Shown: positions 27,631 through 37,829, numbered from the stretch's first letter. The stretch: 64,000 nt of DNA from Clostridium sp. D33t1_170424_F3 (GCF_015667585.1 NZ_JADPEG010000001.1:182450-246449), one strand, 5' to 3'. Numbers and translations: made by a program. The notes: generated by a model not told the origin, from the sequence alone.

Positions 27631-29100
27631 TCAATTGTGCAGCTTTTCAAGTCCGATCTTCAGCCGGCGTACCGCCTCATCCTTGCCCAAAATGGCCAGG
27701 ATTTCCATTGCGCCGCCGGGCGTAACCAGCATACCGGCCGCCGCAATGCGCACCGGCCAAAGCAAGGTTCCGTTTTTGACCTCGAGCTGCTGCGCCAGCG
27801 CAATCAGTCTTTCATGGATCACGTCAAGCTGCCAATCCTCCACCTGTTCCAGCTCCGCGATTACCGCTTCCAGCATGGTCACGGAATTTTCCAGATTGGT
27901 CTTACTCTTTTTATTGACAAAGAATTCTTTGTCATAGTCCGGCAGATCCTGGAAGAACCCGATAATCCCCGGAACTTCTGTCAGCTTGGTCACACGCGGC
28001 TGCAGAATGGTTGCAAGTACCTCCAGGTTCATCTGCTTGTCCCCGAACACCTGCTGGAAATATGGCTGTGCCGCCGCGATAAATTCTGCCTGCGGCATGC
28101 TGCGGATATATTCCGCATTAAACCAGGTCAGCTTGTCGTAATCAAATACCGCGGGGGATTTGCTGATTCCGTCGATGGAGAAATGCTCCGCCAGCTCCGC
28201 CAGGGTAAACAGCTCGCGGTTCTCTTTGGGGCACCAGCCCAGCAGCGCGATATAGTTGGTGACCGCCTCCGGGAGATAGCCCTCCTTGACCAAATCCTCA
28301 AAGCCGGTCGCGCCGTGCCGTTTGGACAGCTTGGAGACGCTTCCGTCCTCGTTCTTTCCCATAATCAGCGGCAGATGCACATAGGTGGGGAGCTCCCAGC
28401 CGAACGCTTCATACAGCAGGTTATACTTCGGGGTAGAGGTCAGATACTCACAGCCGCGCACCACATGCGTGATGTGCATCAGGTGGTCGTCGACGACATT
28501 CGCGAAATTGTATGTAGGATACCCGTCCGATTTCAGCAGAACCTGATCCTCTAGCTCGCGGTTTTCAATGGTGATGTCGCCGTATACGACATCGTGGAAG
28601 GTCGTGGAGCCTTCCATCGGCATTTTCTGCCGGATGACATAGGGCGTCCCCGCCGCCAGCAGGCGCTCCACTTCTTCTTTGGGCAGGTCGCGGCAATGGC
28701 GGTCGTATCCACCAAAGGATTCCTCGCCGTCCTTGCTCTCATGCAGCGCGTCCAGACGTTCCTTTGTGCAGAAGCAATAGTAGGCCTTTCCCTGCTCGAC
28801 CAGCTGTTCCGCATACGGCTTGTACAGATTCTTGCGCAGGCTCTGCACATAGGGACCATATTCGCCGCCAATATCCGGGCCTTCATCATGCTGCAGGCCC
28901 ACTTTTCTCAATGTATTGTAAATGATATCGACCGCGCCCTCCACCAGCCGTTCCTGGTCGGTATCCTCAATGCGCAACACAAACTGCCCGCCCATGGACT
29001 TGGCGATTAAATATTCGTACAGAGCTGTGCGAAGATTGCCGACGTGCATAAAGCCGGTGGGGCTCGGTGCAAATCTTGTTCTTACCACTTGATTTTGCAT
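27631..29100 (-). CDS. gltX: Glutamyl-tRNA synthetase
   Basis: A 489-residue class Ib synthetase attaching glutamate to tRNA-Glu. The HIGH-equivalent is HVGN ([17 protein letters not shown]) and the KMSKS loop [24 protein letters not shown] at 29100 is the family start; the open frame to 29286 only reflects lack of stops in a GC-rich leader. The first gene of the gltX-glnS operon, with a promoter at 29234-29261 and an unusual leader of hairpins in between. Confidence 0.96.
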   Translation of the reverse strand: MQNQVVRTRFAPSPTGFMHVGNLRTALYEYLIAKSMGGQFVLRIEDTDQERLVEGAVDIIYNTLRKVGLQHDEGPDIGGEYGPYVQSLRKNLYKPYAEQLVEQGKAYYCFCTKERLDALHESKDGEESFGGYDRHCRDLPKEEVERLLAAGTPYVIRQKMPMEGSTTFHDVVYGDITIENRELEDQVLLKSDGYPTYNFANVVDDHLMHITHVVRGCEYLTSTPKYNLLYEAFGWELPTYVHLPLIMGKNEDGSVSKLSKRHGATGFEDLVKEGYLPEAVTNYIALLGWCPKENRELFTLAELAEHFSIDGISKSPAVFDYDKLTWFNAEYIRSMPQAEFIAAAQPYFQQVFGDKQMNLEVLATILQPRVTKLTEVPGIIGFFQDLPDYDKEFFVNKKSKTNLENSVTMLEAVIAELEQVEDWQLDVIHERLIALAQQLEVKNGTLLWPVRIAAAGMLVTPGGAMEILAILGKDEAVRRLKIGLEKLHN

Positions 29101-29126
29101 AAAAATCCGCCTCTCGTTTTTTTCGC

Positions 29127-29188
29127 GCGCAAAAGCGGCCGCTTCCGCGCTTCCCTCTCTGCTATCCGCCGGAAAAACCGGCTGGATA
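29127..29188 (-). promoter_or_regulatory. Hairpin-rich gltX leader
   Basis: Two further hairpins lie between the terminator-like stem at 29192-29221 and gltX: TATCCAGCCGG with CCGGCGGATA (29163-29188) and a GC-rich stem centred on the palindrome AAGCGGCCGCTT (29127-29150), followed by seven A on the minus strand. The arrangement could regulate gltX but matches no RNA class known to me. Confidence 0.4.
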
Positions 29189-29191
29189 AGG

Positions 29192-29221
29192 AAAAACGCC
29201 GCCGCAACGCGCGGCCGGCGT
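29192..29221 (-). terminator. Terminator after vanY / within gltX leader
   Basis: ACGCC-G-GCCGC, loop GCGTT, GCGGC-GGCGT followed by five T on the minus strand. It ends transcripts from the upstream carboxypeptidase gene. The gltX promoter lies immediately before it, so RNAs starting there would have the stem at their very 5' end, too early for normal termination. Confidence 0.75.
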
Positions 29222-29233
29222 CCCAATTCTTTT

Positions 29234-29261
29234 ATTATACCAAATACACGCAGGATTTCAA
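29234..29261 (-). promoter_or_regulatory. Promoter of gltX-glnS
   Basis: TTGAAA (29256-29261) and TATAAT (29234-29239) with a 16-base spacer; the -35 overlaps the stop of the upstream gene. Confidence 0.7.
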
Positions 29262-30052
29262 CGATTATCTTCCAAATAGTCCACATACTCTTCCAGACAG
29301 AAATGGCGTTCCCGTATTGCTTTGGCGTGTTCTACGCCGACAAACCGGTAATGCCACGGCTCGTACCGAATTCCCGTAATCTCCTGTTTGTCCTTTGGAT
29401 ACCGCAGGATGAAACCGTATTCCGCCGCGTGCTCGTCCAGCCAGGCAAATTCCGGCGTCGTATCAAAGTTTTCCGCCACGCCGTTGAGATCGATCGCCAG
29501 ACCTGTGTTGTGTTCGCTCCATCCCGGCCGCGCGACGGAAACCGCCGCGACGGCTTCCGCCTCCTTCTGGTCCATACCTTTGTCCAGATTTTCATTGACC
29601 GCGCGGGTAAAAAGCTCTTCCTGCCGCGCCACACTGCGGTATCCGGAAGAAATCCACAGAGAAACGCCGTCCGCGCGCGCCGCGCGCTGCATCTGCTTAA
29701 ACGGTTCCTCCAGCCGCTCGTCTACATCCGTCCCATACAAATCAATGATGTTTCGGTGAAAGCTGTCCGGCAGCGAGTGTTCAAAATTGACGAGCACCAG
29801 CGTGTCGTCCAGCTCTGCCCTTTCATAGACTGGTTCGGCAGGTTTGGCGTCCACCAGCGTTGCCCCAGACAGCGGTTGTTTTCCGCTGGGCGCCGATTCC
29901 TGCTGGATCTCCTGCCGGGCTTCTGTTTGCTCCACAGAGACTTTTTCCATCGTATAAATAAAAATGGCGCTGACGCCGGCTGTCATTGCAGCCGTTAGCA
30001 GCATGACACCCAGCGACAGGAAAAACCGTCTGGTTTTAGAAGTTTTTCTCAT
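29258..30052 (-). CDS. D-alanyl-D-alanine carboxypeptidase, VanY/M15B family
   Basis: A 264-residue cell-surface zinc peptidase trimming the terminal D-Ala of peptidoglycan stem peptides. One N-terminal membrane anchor (about 10-34) and an extracellular catalytic domain. All M15 residues are present: Arg139 in SSGYRS, His181 and Asp188 in SEHNTGLAID, Glu231 and His234 in EPWHYRFVG. It is monocistronic; its terminator is the stem at 29192-29221. A homologue lacking every one of these residues lies at 51.4 kb, and the C-termini of the two align closely (YGFILRYP, CLEEY). Confidence 0.93.
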   Translation of the reverse strand: MRKTSKTRRFFLSLGVMLLTAAMTAGVSAIFIYTMEKVSVEQTEARQEIQQESAPSGKQPLSGATLVDAKPAEPVYERAELDDTLVLVNFEHSLPDSFHRNIIDLYGTDVDERLEEPFKQMQRAARADGVSLWISSGYRSVARQEELFTRAVNENLDKGMDQKEAEAVAAVSVARPGWSEHNTGLAIDLNGVAENFDTTPEFAWLDEHAAEYGFILRYPKDKQEITGIRYEPWHYRFVGVEHAKAIRERHFCLEEYVDYLEDNR

Positions 30053-30226
30053 GCAATCCCATCCTCTTGTTCATTCTCACAGCTATTCTTGCACAGAGAA
30101 AACCTTTCATACCAGAAAAGGCCGTTTTTATAGCCATCCAGATTTTACATACCCGCATCTTTGATGGATCAAGCAGAAAACGGAAATACTGGTCGTATCC
30201 TTGTAATTTTAGGAGGAGGACTCCAC

Positions 30227-30412
30227 ATGGAAGAATTACCGCTCGGTTTCGGTATGGCGCTTGCTCAGCATCCGCAGGCGATGGAACACTTCTGCGCAAT
30301 GCCGGAAAACAAACAGAAGCAAATTATCGCGCACACTCATAACATCCAATCCAAACAGGAAATGCACGCCTTTGTGCAGGAGCTTGCCGGCAATACGACT
30401 TCTTTTTCGTAA
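30227..30412 (+). CDS. Small conserved-looking protein, function unknown
   Basis: A 61-residue protein starting MEELPLGFGMALAQHPQAM at an ATG preceded by AGGAGGA. It is hydrophilic and largely helical, with no Cys, no membrane segment and no recognised domain. I recall similar short proteins in other Clostridia, but this was not checked. The strong ribosome site and clear boundaries support a real gene. The next small gene starts 53 bases later on the same strand and probably shares its transcript. Confidence 0.75.
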   Translation: MEELPLGFGMALAQHPQAMEHFCAMPENKQKQIIAHTHNIQSKQEMHAFVQELAGNTTSFS

Positions 30413-30465
30413 TTTACGCACCAACCGGCTGGCTTTGTCATATCTTGTATCAGGGTGAACATGGT

Positions 30466-30675
30466 ATGGATTATTGTTATGGAGAACGTCTAATTGCCGC
30501 GGGAACAGCAATTGCCTTTCAACTGGCACATGACAAAACCCCGGAACAACTCGCCTTGCTGGGCGATCTGTTCGACGTCATCGGCGACGAATTGGCGCTT
30601 TTGGCGGGAACAAAGGGAATGTGCAAGCTGGAGCGCAATAATGCTTCTCTTCGCGACACACTGGAATCCAAATAA
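30466..30675 (+). CDS. Small helical protein, function unknown
   Basis: A 69-residue protein beginning MDYCYGERLIAAGTAIAFQL, with two predicted helices (about 8-22 and 27-46) and two Cys residues. The helix LALLGDLFDVIGDELALLAG is strongly amphipathic and may mediate dimerisation or membrane contact. The ATG at 30466 has AGGG about 10 bases upstream. It resembles small clostridial proteins of a DUF type, but I cannot name the family safely. It ends at a strong terminator. Confidence 0.65.
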   Translation: MDYCYGERLIAAGTAIAFQLAHDKTPEQLALLGDLFDVIGDELALLAGTKGMCKLERNNASLRDTLESK

Positions 30676-30717
30676 AAAATCCGCATGAAACATACATTGT
30701 CTCCATGCGGATTTTTT
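30674..30717. terminator. Bidirectional intrinsic terminator
   Basis: A 14-bp stem (AAAAAATCCGCATG with its complement) around a 16-base loop, T runs on both strands, between the small gene and the convergent nitroreductase gene. Confidence 0.92.
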
Positions 30718-30718
30718 C

Positions 30719-31477
30719 CTATTTACGTTGAAACTGCTGCATGTACAGCGATACCGAACGGGACATTTCCCGGGAAAAATCCGAGTTGTATTTGCGTTTG
30801 CAAAACACCTGCATAAAAGCCGGATAGTCAAATGAGGACTTTCCCTCCCGTTCCGCCTGCTCCCGGAAAAACGCCTCGTGCTCCTGCGGGCTGAACGTCC
30901 GGTATGTATTTTCCTGCACAATATAGGGCTGCGCAAACCGCTCCGGCTTCTTCCGTCTCTTTTGCTGCTCCGTCGGGTATCCATAGACAAGCATGACCGC
31001 AGGGAACACATAGTCCGGCAGGCACAACAGCTCCCGGTGCGCTTCGTATTGTTCCAGAACATCCCCGATGTAGCAGGAGCCAATTCCCAGGCTCTCCGCC
31101 GCAACAACGCTGTTCTGCGCCGCGATACAGGCGTCCGCCATCGCCAGCAGAAGATCGCCCTCCGCAGGTTTGCGTGGTTCACAGCCGGAATACTGGAACG
31201 CGTCATACCATCTACGGAAATCCGCCAGAAAAATCAGTACCAGCGGCGCTTTCGCGATGAACGGCTGATTGTCACAGGTGACGGAAAGTTTTTCCTTCAA
31301 CATCGGATCGGTGATATCCAAAATAGTATACAAGGCCTGGTTGCCAGCCGATGGCGCCTGCATGGCTGCTTTGATGATCGCATCTTTTTCTGTTTGTACA
31401 ATCGGCTGATCTGTAAATACACGCACAGACTTTCTCCGGTACAAGCTCTCTAATATCTGATTCGTAATCCTGCACAT
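30719..31477 (-). CDS. Nitroreductase family flavoprotein (NfsA-like)
   Basis: A 252-residue FMN-dependent oxidoreductase of the NfsA/FRP branch, reducing nitro compounds, quinones or flavins with NAD(P)H. The FMN-phosphate segment RRKSVRVFTDQPI, then AAMQAPSAGNQA and ESLGIGSCYIGDV, fit the family; the long C-terminal tail with FAQPYIVQENTYR is typical of the NfsA group. The ribosome site AGGAAAGG is very close to the ATG. Monocistronic, divergent from the next membrane-protein gene. Physiological substrate unknown. Confidence 0.88.
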   Translation of the reverse strand: MCRITNQILESLYRRKSVRVFTDQPIVQTEKDAIIKAAMQAPSAGNQALYTILDITDPMLKEKLSVTCDNQPFIAKAPLVLIFLADFRRWYDAFQYSGCEPRKPAEGDLLLAMADACIAAQNSVVAAESLGIGSCYIGDVLEQYEAHRELLCLPDYVFPAVMLVYGYPTEQQKRRKKPERFAQPYIVQENTYRTFSPQEHEAFFREQAEREGKSSFDYPAFMQVFCKRKYNSDFSREMSRSVSLYMQQFQRK

Positions 31478-31589
31478 CCTTTCCTGTTTCCTGAGGGAAA
31501 CGGCAATAATCCTTTATGGCATTCCCTTTTCCGTACGGATTGTTGTATGATAGGGATATCGTACCCCATTTTCGGTAAGGAGGCCATCT

Positions 31590-32246
31590 ATGATCAATCG
31601 TGAAACAATTTTTCAAAAACTGAACCCATTTCTAATCGGTATTTACAGCATCGTCAGTCTCGGTCTGGCCGTCTACAACATTCAATTGGGAAGACCGTAT
31701 TATTACATTCTCGCTTATGGCGGACTTTTTCTGCTGGCGGTTCCTTTTCTTCTTGAAAAACTGTTCCACCTGCAAACCGTCCACCAATTCCGCTTTGTCG
31801 TATACCTGTTCAGCTTTCTGGCCTATGTCATTGGACTGGTGGTTCCCGCCTATTCTCTGGTTCCCTACTATGACAAAGCAATCCATACCTTATCAGGCGT
31901 CTTCTGCACCTTCGGCGCCCTTTTGTTATTTTATCTCCTCTCGCCGCAAAAGGAGATACGGGAAAGGGATTTTCCTTTGGTTTCCGTCTTTTCATTCTCC
32001 GTTTCCATGGCAGTCGCCGGATTATGGGAGCTTTCAGAATATGCCATCAGCGTCGTCTTTGGTACGGACCCGCAAAATGTTCTGACGACCGGCGTACATG
32101 ATACCATGCAGGATATGCTGGTTTGCCTGATCGGTTCCCTGCTCTTTTTAATTTCCATCTACTGCTACTATAAAAAGGGGAAAACCAGCCTCTTGATGGG
32201 AATTTTCCAGACCTTTCACGCGTCCAACTTCCAAAAAAATTGCTAA
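31590..32246 (+). CDS. YjdF/DUF2238-like membrane protein
   Basis: A 218-residue integral membrane protein with about six hydrophobic segments. The motif YYDKAIHTLSGVFCT and the later LWELSEYAISVVFG, then HDTMQDMLVCLIG resemble the conserved acidic/His motifs of DUF2238 (YjdF) proteins, whose function is unknown. TAAGGAGG lies before the ATG. It is followed by a terminator and appears monocistronic. The conserved Asp, His and Glu inside membrane segments could bind a metal or protons; that is inference only. Confidence 0.72.
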   Translation: MINRETIFQKLNPFLIGIYSIVSLGLAVYNIQLGRPYYYILAYGGLFLLAVPFLLEKLFHLQTVHQFRFVVYLFSFLAYVIGLVVPAYSLVPYYDKAIHTLSGVFCTFGALLLFYLLSPQKEIRERDFPLVSVFSFSVSMAVAGLWELSEYAISVVFGTDPQNVLTTGVHDTMQDMLVCLIGSLLFLISIYCYYKKGKTSLLMGIFQTFHASNFQKNC

Positions 32247-32256
32247 TCTACCAAAT

Positions 32257-32292
32257 AAAGCCTCCGTCCGGAATCACCGGCGGAGGCTTTTC
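32257..32292 (+). terminator. Intrinsic terminator of YjdF-like gene
   Basis: AAGCCTCCG pairs with CGGAGGCTT, with an inner CCGG/CCGG pairing, followed by TTTTCCC. Confidence 0.85.
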
Positions 32293-32385
32293 CCTTGCCC
32301 CATCGCAACATATCCCGCGCCGGATACACATAAAAATTAAGTAGAAAAAATATGCGCAACCGACCGTCAGAAAGGTGGAACCATT

Positions 32386-33294
32386 ATGTATCCGGTTTAT
32401 CCATATTTAAAGAAAGAAAGTAAATGCCGGGAGATACCTGTCCTGTTCCCTCCGCAGCACCAATACGGTCAACCGGGAATGGAATATCTCATGGACCCCA
32501 TCCCCATTTCGGAAAATCCAGACAGCAAGGGCAGCGGAAAGCTGCGGAACCGGGTCGCCATCATCACAGGCGGCGACAGCGGCATTGGTCGGGCGATCGC
32601 CTACGCGTTCGCCAAAGAGGGCGCCGACGTGGCAATCTGCTATTTGAACGAGCATCAGGACGCTAAAGACACCAAATGCCGCGTAGAGCAGCTTGGCAGA
32701 AAATGTTTGCTGATCCCCGGGGACCTGAAACAGGAATCCATGTCACAGGAGGCCGTTGAACAGGTATTGAACTGCTTTGGAAAAATTGACATTCTGGTTA
32801 ACAACCATGCGGTGCAATTTATCCAAAAAAGCATTCTGGATATCAGCGAGGAACAGCTCGACCTGACCTTCCGTACCAATATTTACGCCTTCTTCTTTAT
32901 GATCAAAGCTGCTCTTCCCTATTTAAAAGCCGGCGCTTCCATCATCAACACGACCTCCGTCACAGCCTACCGGGGCAGCGCAAACCTGCTGGATTACAGC
33001 TCCACCAAGGGCGCAGTCCTTGCCCTGACCCGCTCTCTGTCGCAGAACCTGGTCAAGCAGGGGATCCGCGTCAACGGCGTGGCCCCCGGCCCCATCTGGA
33101 CGCCCCTGATCCCCTCCTCTTATTCTGCAAAGGAGGTGACCACCTTTGGCAGTTATACCTCCGAGGTTCCCATGCAGCGTGCCGGGCAGCCGTTTGAAGT
33201 CGCTCCCTGCTATGTATTCTTAGCCTCGGACGATTCCCGGTATATGACAGGACAGGTGCTGCACCCGGACGGCGGCACCATCGTCAACGGATAA
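32386..33294 (+). CDS. SDR family oxidoreductase, general-stress type
   Basis: A 302-residue short-chain dehydrogenase with the N-terminal extension (YKKE/FPPQHQYGQPGME-like region, about 1-50) typical of the YdaD/YhdF/GsiB-neighbour stress group in Firmicutes. The NAD(P) motif TGGDSGIGRAIA, NNHAVQF, catalytic Ser in NTTSVTAY and the Tyr/Lys pair in DYSSTKGA are all intact. AAAGGTGG precedes the ATG. Substrate unknown; Bacillus relatives belong to the general stress regulon. Monocistronic, ending at a bidirectional terminator shared with tuf. Confidence 0.9.
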   Translation: MYPVYPYLKKESKCREIPVLFPPQHQYGQPGMEYLMDPIPISENPDSKGSGKLRNRVAIITGGDSGIGRAIAYAFAKEGADVAICYLNEHQDAKDTKCRVEQLGRKCLLIPGDLKQESMSQEAVEQVLNCFGKIDILVNNHAVQFIQKSILDISEEQLDLTFRTNIYAFFFMIKAALPYLKAGASIINTTSVTAYRGSANLLDYSSTKGAVLALTRSLSQNLVKQGIRVNGVAPGPIWTPLIPSSYSAKEVTTFGSYTSEVPMQRAGQPFEVAPCYVFLASDDSRYMTGQVLHPDGGTIVNG

Positions 33295-33297
33295 CGC

Positions 33298-33336
33298 AAA
33301 AAAGGGCTTCATTCCTGCGAATGAAGCCCTGCTTTT
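33298..33336. terminator. Bidirectional terminator between SDR gene and tuf
   Basis: AGGGCTTCATTC pairs with GAATGAAGCCCT around a four-base loop, T-rich on both flanks. Confidence 0.92.
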
Positions 33337-33344
33337 GTTAAAAA

Positions 33345-34547
33345 TTACTCGTTGATCGCGATAACAACGCCGGAACCAACCGTACGGCCACCCTCACGGA
33401 TAGCGAAACGGAGGCCTTCCTCGATTGCGATCGGGGTGATCAGCTCAACGTCCATTTCGACGTTATCGCCAGGCATACACATCTCTGTGCCTTCCGGCAG
33501 GTTGATAACACCGGTAACGTCTGTCGTTCTGAAATAGAACTGCGGACGATAGTTGTTGAAGAACGGTGTATGACGGCCGCCTTCATCCTTGGTCAGGACG
33601 TAGACCTGGCCGCGAAACTTGGTGTGCGGGTGGATGGAACCCGGCTTCGCCAGAACCTGTCCACGCTCGATCTCTGTTCTCTGAACGCCACGGAGCAGCG
33701 CGCCAACGTTATCGCCAGCCTCTGCAAAGTCCAGAATCTTTCTGAACATTTCCAGACCGGTAACAACAGTCTTCTTGCGCTCTTCGGTCAGGCCGACGAT
33801 TTCAATTTCTTCGCCAACCTTAATGACGCCACGCTCAACTCTGCCGGTAGCAACTGTGCCACGGCCAGTGATGGTGAAGACGTCTTCAACCGGCATCAGG
33901 AACGGCAGGTCAGACTTGCGCTCCGGAGTCGGGATAAAGCTGTCAACTGCATCCATCAGCTCATGAATGCACTTGTATTCCGGTGCATTGGTGTCCTTGG
34001 AAGCGGACTCCAGAGCAACCAGAGCAGAACCACGGATAATCGGGGTATCGTCGCCCGGGAACTCATACTCGTTGAGCAGGTCACGAATTTCCATCTCAAC
34101 CAGATCAAGCAGTTCCGGATCGTCAACCTGATCCGCTTTGTTCATGAAGACAACAATATACGGCACGCCAACCTGACGGGAAAGCAGGATGTGCTCTCTG
34201 GTCTGCGGCATCGGGCCGTCCGCTGCGGAAACAACCAGGATCGCGCCGTCCATCTGCGCAGCACCGGTGATCATGTTCTTAACATAGTCAGCATGGCCAG
34301 GGCAGTCAACGTGAGCATAGTGACGGGTCTCCGTCTGATACTCAACGTGCGCGGTGTTGATGGTGATACCACGCTCTCTCTCTTCCGGAGCCTTATCGAT
34401 GTTCGCATAATCAACGAAATCGGCGTCGCCCTCGATATTGAGAACCTTGGTGATCGCAGCAGTCAGAGTGGTCTTACCATGGTCAACGTGACCAATGGTA
34501 CCAATGTTTACATGGGGTTTGGATCTTTCAAATTTTGCCTTTGCCAT
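33345..34547 (-). CDS. tuf: Elongation factor Tu
   Basis: A 400-residue GTPase delivering aminoacyl-tRNA to the ribosome. GHVDHGKTT (P-loop), [14 protein letters not shown] (switch I), [12 protein letters not shown] (G3) and NKAD (G4) are intact, followed by domains II and III to the terminal VVIAINE. It is last in the rpsL-rpsG-fusA-tuf order, with its own promoter in the 104-base gap after fusA, consistent with its need for higher expression. Confidence 0.98.
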   Translation of the reverse strand: MAKAKFERSKPHVNIGTIGHVDHGKTTLTAAITKVLNIEGDADFVDYANIDKAPEERERGITINTAHVEYQTETRHYAHVDCPGHADYVKNMITGAAQMDGAILVVSAADGPMPQTREHILLSRQVGVPYIVVFMNKADQVDDPELLDLVEMEIRDLLNEYEFPGDDTPIIRGSALVALESASKDTNAPEYKCIHELMDAVDSFIPTPERKSDLPFLMPVEDVFTITGRGTVATGRVERGVIKVGEEIEIVGLTEERKKTVVTGLEMFRKILDFAEAGDNVGALLRGVQRTEIERGQVLAKPGSIHPHTKFRGQVYVLTKDEGGRHTPFFNNYRPQFYFRTTDVTGVINLPEGTEMCMPGDNVEMDVELITPIAIEEGLRFAIREGGRTVGSGVVIAINE

Positions 34548-34608
34548 TGGGATTCTCCTCCTTTTATAAATACAGAGTAAGATTTTTTAAGTCAGAACTA
34601 TGCTTATC

Positions 34609-34637
34609 ATTTTACCAAGTAACACCGGAAAAATCAA
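34609..34637 (-). promoter_or_regulatory. Internal promoter of tuf
   Basis: TTGATT (34632-34637) and TAAAAT (34609-34614), 17-base spacer, immediately after the fusA stop. Confidence 0.7.
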
Positions 34638-34651
34638 GCATATTTTGTAAC

Positions 34652-36733
34652 TTATTCAGTCTTTTTACCACGCTCGGAAATAATCGAGTCAGCAACAAAC
34701 TTCGGAACCTCCGCATAATGGTCGGGCTCCATTGTATACTGGCCTCTGCCCTGCGTTTTGGAACGCATGTCGGTCGCATAACCGAACATTTCGGACAGCG
34801 GAACCATGGAATTGATCTGCTGAGCGCCGGAAACCGCATCCATGCCCTGAATCAGGCCACGGCGGGAGTTCAGATCGCCGATAACGTCGCCCATGTAGTC
34901 TTCCGGTACAATGACGACAACCTTCATGATCGGCTCCAGAATGACCGGATCGGCCTTCTTCATCGCCTCTTTGAACGCCATGGAACCGGCGATCTTAAAG
35001 GCCATTTCAGAGGAGTCAACTTCATGGTAGGAACCATCGTACAGGGTGACCTTTACGTCGACAACGTTATATCCAGCCAATACGCCGGAAAGCATTGCGC
35101 CGCGGATACCCTGGTCAACCGCAGGAATATATTCCTTCGGAATCGATCCGCCAACGGTGGCATTGATAAACTCGTAGCCCTTCTCCGGGTTCGGCTCAAC
35201 CTTGATCTTAACATGGCCGTACTGGCCCTTACCGCCGGACTGTCTCGCATACTTGGTATCCACATCCGCCAGCTTGCGGACGGTCTCTTTGTATGCAACC
35301 TGCGGCTTACCAACGTTCGCTTCCACCTTGAATTCACGCAGCAGTCTGTCTACAATGATTTCCAGGTGCAGCTCGCCCATACCGGCAATGATGGTCTGTC
35401 CGGTCTCTTCGTCGGTATACGCCTTGAAGGTCGGATCTTCTTCCGCCAGCTTTGCCAGCGCAATACCCATCTTCTCCTGGCCGGCTTTTGTCTTCGGCTC
35501 GATCGCCACGCGGATAACCGGCTCCGGGAATTCCATGGATTCCAGAATAACCGGGTGCTTCTCATCGCAGAAGGTGTCGCCGGTGGTGGTGTTCTTTACG
35601 CCAATTGCGGCAGCAATATCACCCGCATAAACAATATCGATATCCTGGCGATGGTTTGCGTGCATCTGCAGGATACGGCCGATGCGTTCTTTATTGTCTT
35701 TAACGGAGTTATAAACCGTAGCGCCAGCGCTCAGCGTACCAGAATATACACGGAAATAGCAGAGCTTACCAACAAACGGGTCTGTGGCAATCTTAAACGC
35801 AAGAGCGGAGAACGGCTCGTCGTCCGAAGCGTGACGGACTTCTTCTTCGCCGGTTTCCGGATTCACACCCTTGATCGCTTCGATATCCGTCGGAGCGGGC
35901 ATATAGTCCACAATGGCGTCAAGAAGCTTCTGTACGCCCTTGTTCTTATAGGAAGTACCGCAGCAAACCGGAACCATCTTATTGGCAATCGTAGCCTTAC
36001 GGATGGTAGTGATGATCTCCTCACGGGTGAACTCCTCGCCGGAGAGATATTTCTCCATCAGCGCGTCGTCCTGCTCGGCAATGTGCTCGAGCATCGCAGT
36101 GCGGTATTCCTCAGCCTTTTCACGCATGTCTTCCGGAATTTCTTCCTGACGCATGTCTTTGCCCATATCGTCATAATAGATATCGGCTTTCATCTCGACC
36201 AGGTCAATGATCCCTCTGAAGGTATCCTCACTGCCGATCGGCAGCTGGATCGGGACGGCGGCGCACTTCAGGCGGTCCTTCATCATCTGAACGACGTTGT
36301 AGAAATCCGCGCCCATGATGTCCATCTTGTTTACATACGCCATACGCGGAACATGATATTCCTCCGCCTGACGCCAAACCGTCTCGGACTGGGGCTCAAC
36401 GCCGCCCTTGGCGCAGAAGACGGTTACAGAACCGTCCAGCACGCGCAGAGAACGCTCAACCTCAACGGTAAAGTCCACGTGGCCGGGGGTGTCGATGATG
36501 TTGATTCTATGGCCTTTCCAGAAGCAGGTGGTAGCAGCGGAGGTAATGGTAATGCCTCTCTCCTGCTCCTGCGCCATCCAGTCCATGGTAGCAGCGCCAT
36601 CATGTGTTTCACCAATTTTGTGGTTAACGCCCGTGTAATACAGAATACGTTCTGTCGTTGTTGTTTTACCGGCATCGATGTGCGCCATGATGCCGATATT
36701 ACGGGTTTGTTCGAGTGATACCTGCCTTGGCAT
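34652..36733 (-). CDS. fusA: Elongation factor G
   Basis: A 693-residue translocase GTPase. [19 protein letters not shown] (P-loop), [10 protein letters not shown] (switch I), [21 protein letters not shown] (G3) and [10 protein letters not shown] (G4) are intact, followed by domains II-V ([17 protein letters not shown] near the end). It lies 45 bases after rpsG. Only one EF-G is visible here, and nothing suggests a resistance-type or FusA2 paralogue. Confidence 0.98.
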   Translation of the reverse strand: MPRQVSLEQTRNIGIMAHIDAGKTTTTERILYYTGVNHKIGETHDGAATMDWMAQEQERGITITSAATTCFWKGHRINIIDTPGHVDFTVEVERSLRVLDGSVTVFCAKGGVEPQSETVWRQAEEYHVPRMAYVNKMDIMGADFYNVVQMMKDRLKCAAVPIQLPIGSEDTFRGIIDLVEMKADIYYDDMGKDMRQEEIPEDMREKAEEYRTAMLEHIAEQDDALMEKYLSGEEFTREEIITTIRKATIANKMVPVCCGTSYKNKGVQKLLDAIVDYMPAPTDIEAIKGVNPETGEEEVRHASDDEPFSALAFKIATDPFVGKLCYFRVYSGTLSAGATVYNSVKDNKERIGRILQMHANHRQDIDIVYAGDIAAAIGVKNTTTGDTFCDEKHPVILESMEFPEPVIRVAIEPKTKAGQEKMGIALAKLAEEDPTFKAYTDEETGQTIIAGMGELHLEIIVDRLLREFKVEANVGKPQVAYKETVRKLADVDTKYARQSGGKGQYGHVKIKVEPNPEKGYEFINATVGGSIPKEYIPAVDQGIRGAMLSGVLAGYNVVDVKVTLYDGSYHEVDSSEMAFKIAGSMAFKEAMKKADPVILEPIMKVVVIVPEDYMGDVIGDLNSRRGLIQGMDAVSGAQQINSMVPLSEMFGYATDMRSKTQGRGQYTMEPDHYAEVPKFVADSIISERGKKTE

Positions 36734-36778
36734 AGTTTCCTCCTTAAAGTTCTGAAAATAGTTGAATGCCCGCGCAAA

Positions 36779-37249
36779 TTACCATCTGTAATGTGCGAAA
36801 GCTCTGTTCGCTTCTGCCATCTTGTGCGTATCGTCACGCTTCTTAGCAGCACCGCCAGCACCATTTACAGCGTCAAGGATTTCGCCGGCAAGTCTCTCCC
36901 TCATGGTCTTTTCAGATCTGAGTCTGGAATATTTCGTCATCCAGCGCAAACCAAGGGTTTGTCTTCTTTCCGGACGAACTTCCATCGGGACCTGGTAGGT
37001 GGCGCCGCCGACGCGGCGAGCCTTTACCTCGAGCTGCGGCATAACATTCTCCATTGCCTGCTCAAAAACCTCCAGGGGCTCCTTTCCGGTTTTCTCACGG
37101 ATAATATCAAATGCACCATAGACGATTTTCTGGGAAACACCCTTCTTACCGTCAAACATAATATTATTGATGAGACGTGTTACAAGCTTTGAATTGTAAA
37201 GCGGATCGGGCAAAACATCACGTTTTGCGATATTACCTCTTCTTGGCAC
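36779..37249 (-). CDS. rpsG: 30S ribosomal protein S7
   Basis: A 156-residue primary 16S rRNA-binding protein of the small-subunit head. [15 protein letters not shown] begins directly after a GTG at 37249, which has GGAGGG seven bases upstream; the in-frame ATG six codons earlier overlaps that site, so GTG initiation is favoured. In enterobacteria S7 also represses its operon by binding the rpsL-rpsG spacer; here that spacer is 157 bases and folds into two hairpins. Confidence 0.96.
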   Translation of the reverse strand: MPRRGNIAKRDVLPDPLYNSKLVTRLINNIMFDGKKGVSQKIVYGAFDIIREKTGKEPLEVFEQAMENVMPQLEVKARRVGGATYQVPMEVRPERRQTLGLRWMTKYSRLRSEKTMRERLAGEILDAVNGAGGAAKKRDDTHKMAEANRAFAHYRW

Positions 37250-37320
37250 TTTACTTCCCTCCTTCACATAATGATATCATAGGTACTCGAAAGCGACAAA
37301 CTCCCGTTGGCCAACACAGA

Positions 37321-37378
37321 GGCGTTTTTCCAAGAATAGAAGCATCTATATCTAAAACGCCGCTGCATTTTTGCAGCC
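37321..37378 (-). promoter_or_regulatory. Paired hairpins in rpsL-rpsG spacer, possible S7 autoregulatory site
   Basis: On the minus strand a GCTGC/GCAGC hairpin is followed by GGCGTTTT pairing with AAAACGCC over an inner TAGA/TCTA stem. They sit 70 bases or more before the rpsG GTG. By analogy with the S7-binding intercistronic region of the E. coli str operon this may be a regulatory site; sequence similarity to it is not apparent. Confidence 0.4.
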
Positions 37379-37406
37379 GTTCGGTCTCTGTCAAATTGAA
37401 ACTACC

Positions 37407-37829
37407 TTATTTTTTTCCTGCCTTCGGACGTTTAGCGCCATACTTGGAACGGGCCTGCATACGTTTTGCAACGCCCTGCGCGTCCAGCGTACCACGGATA
37501 ATATGGTAACGGACACCAGGAAGGTCCTTAACACGGCCGCCGCGGATCATAACAACGCTATGCTCCTGCAGGTTGTGGCCGACGCCGGGGATGTAAGCGC
37601 TGACTTCGATTCCGTTGGAGAGCCTGACTCTTGCGATCTTTCTCAGAGCGGAGTTCGGCTTCTTCGGGGTGGCAGTCTTAACAGCGGTACAAACGCCGCG
37701 CTTCTGCGGGGAATCCTGATCGATCGGAACACGCTTCTTGGAGTTCCAGCCTTTCAAAAGCGCAGGAGCCTTTGCTTTCTTTTCGCTTACCTCACGGCCA
37801 GTATGAACTAACTGGTTAAATGTTGGCAT
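37407..37829 (-). CDS. rpsL: 30S ribosomal protein S12
   Basis: A 140-residue decoding-centre protein. [12 protein letters not shown] is the standard start, with GGAGG seven bases upstream of the ATG at 37829. The streptomycin-loop segment [19 protein letters not shown] carries the usual wild-type lysine, and [20 protein letters not shown] is intact. First gene of the str group, with its own strong promoter at the end of rpoC. Confidence 0.98.
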   Translation of the reverse strand: MPTFNQLVHTGREVSEKKAKAPALLKGWNSKKRVPIDQDSPQKRGVCTAVKTATPKKPNSALRKIARVRLSNGIEVSAYIPGVGHNLQEHSVVMIRGGRVKDLPGVRYHIIRGTLDAQGVAKRMQARSKYGAKRPKAGKK

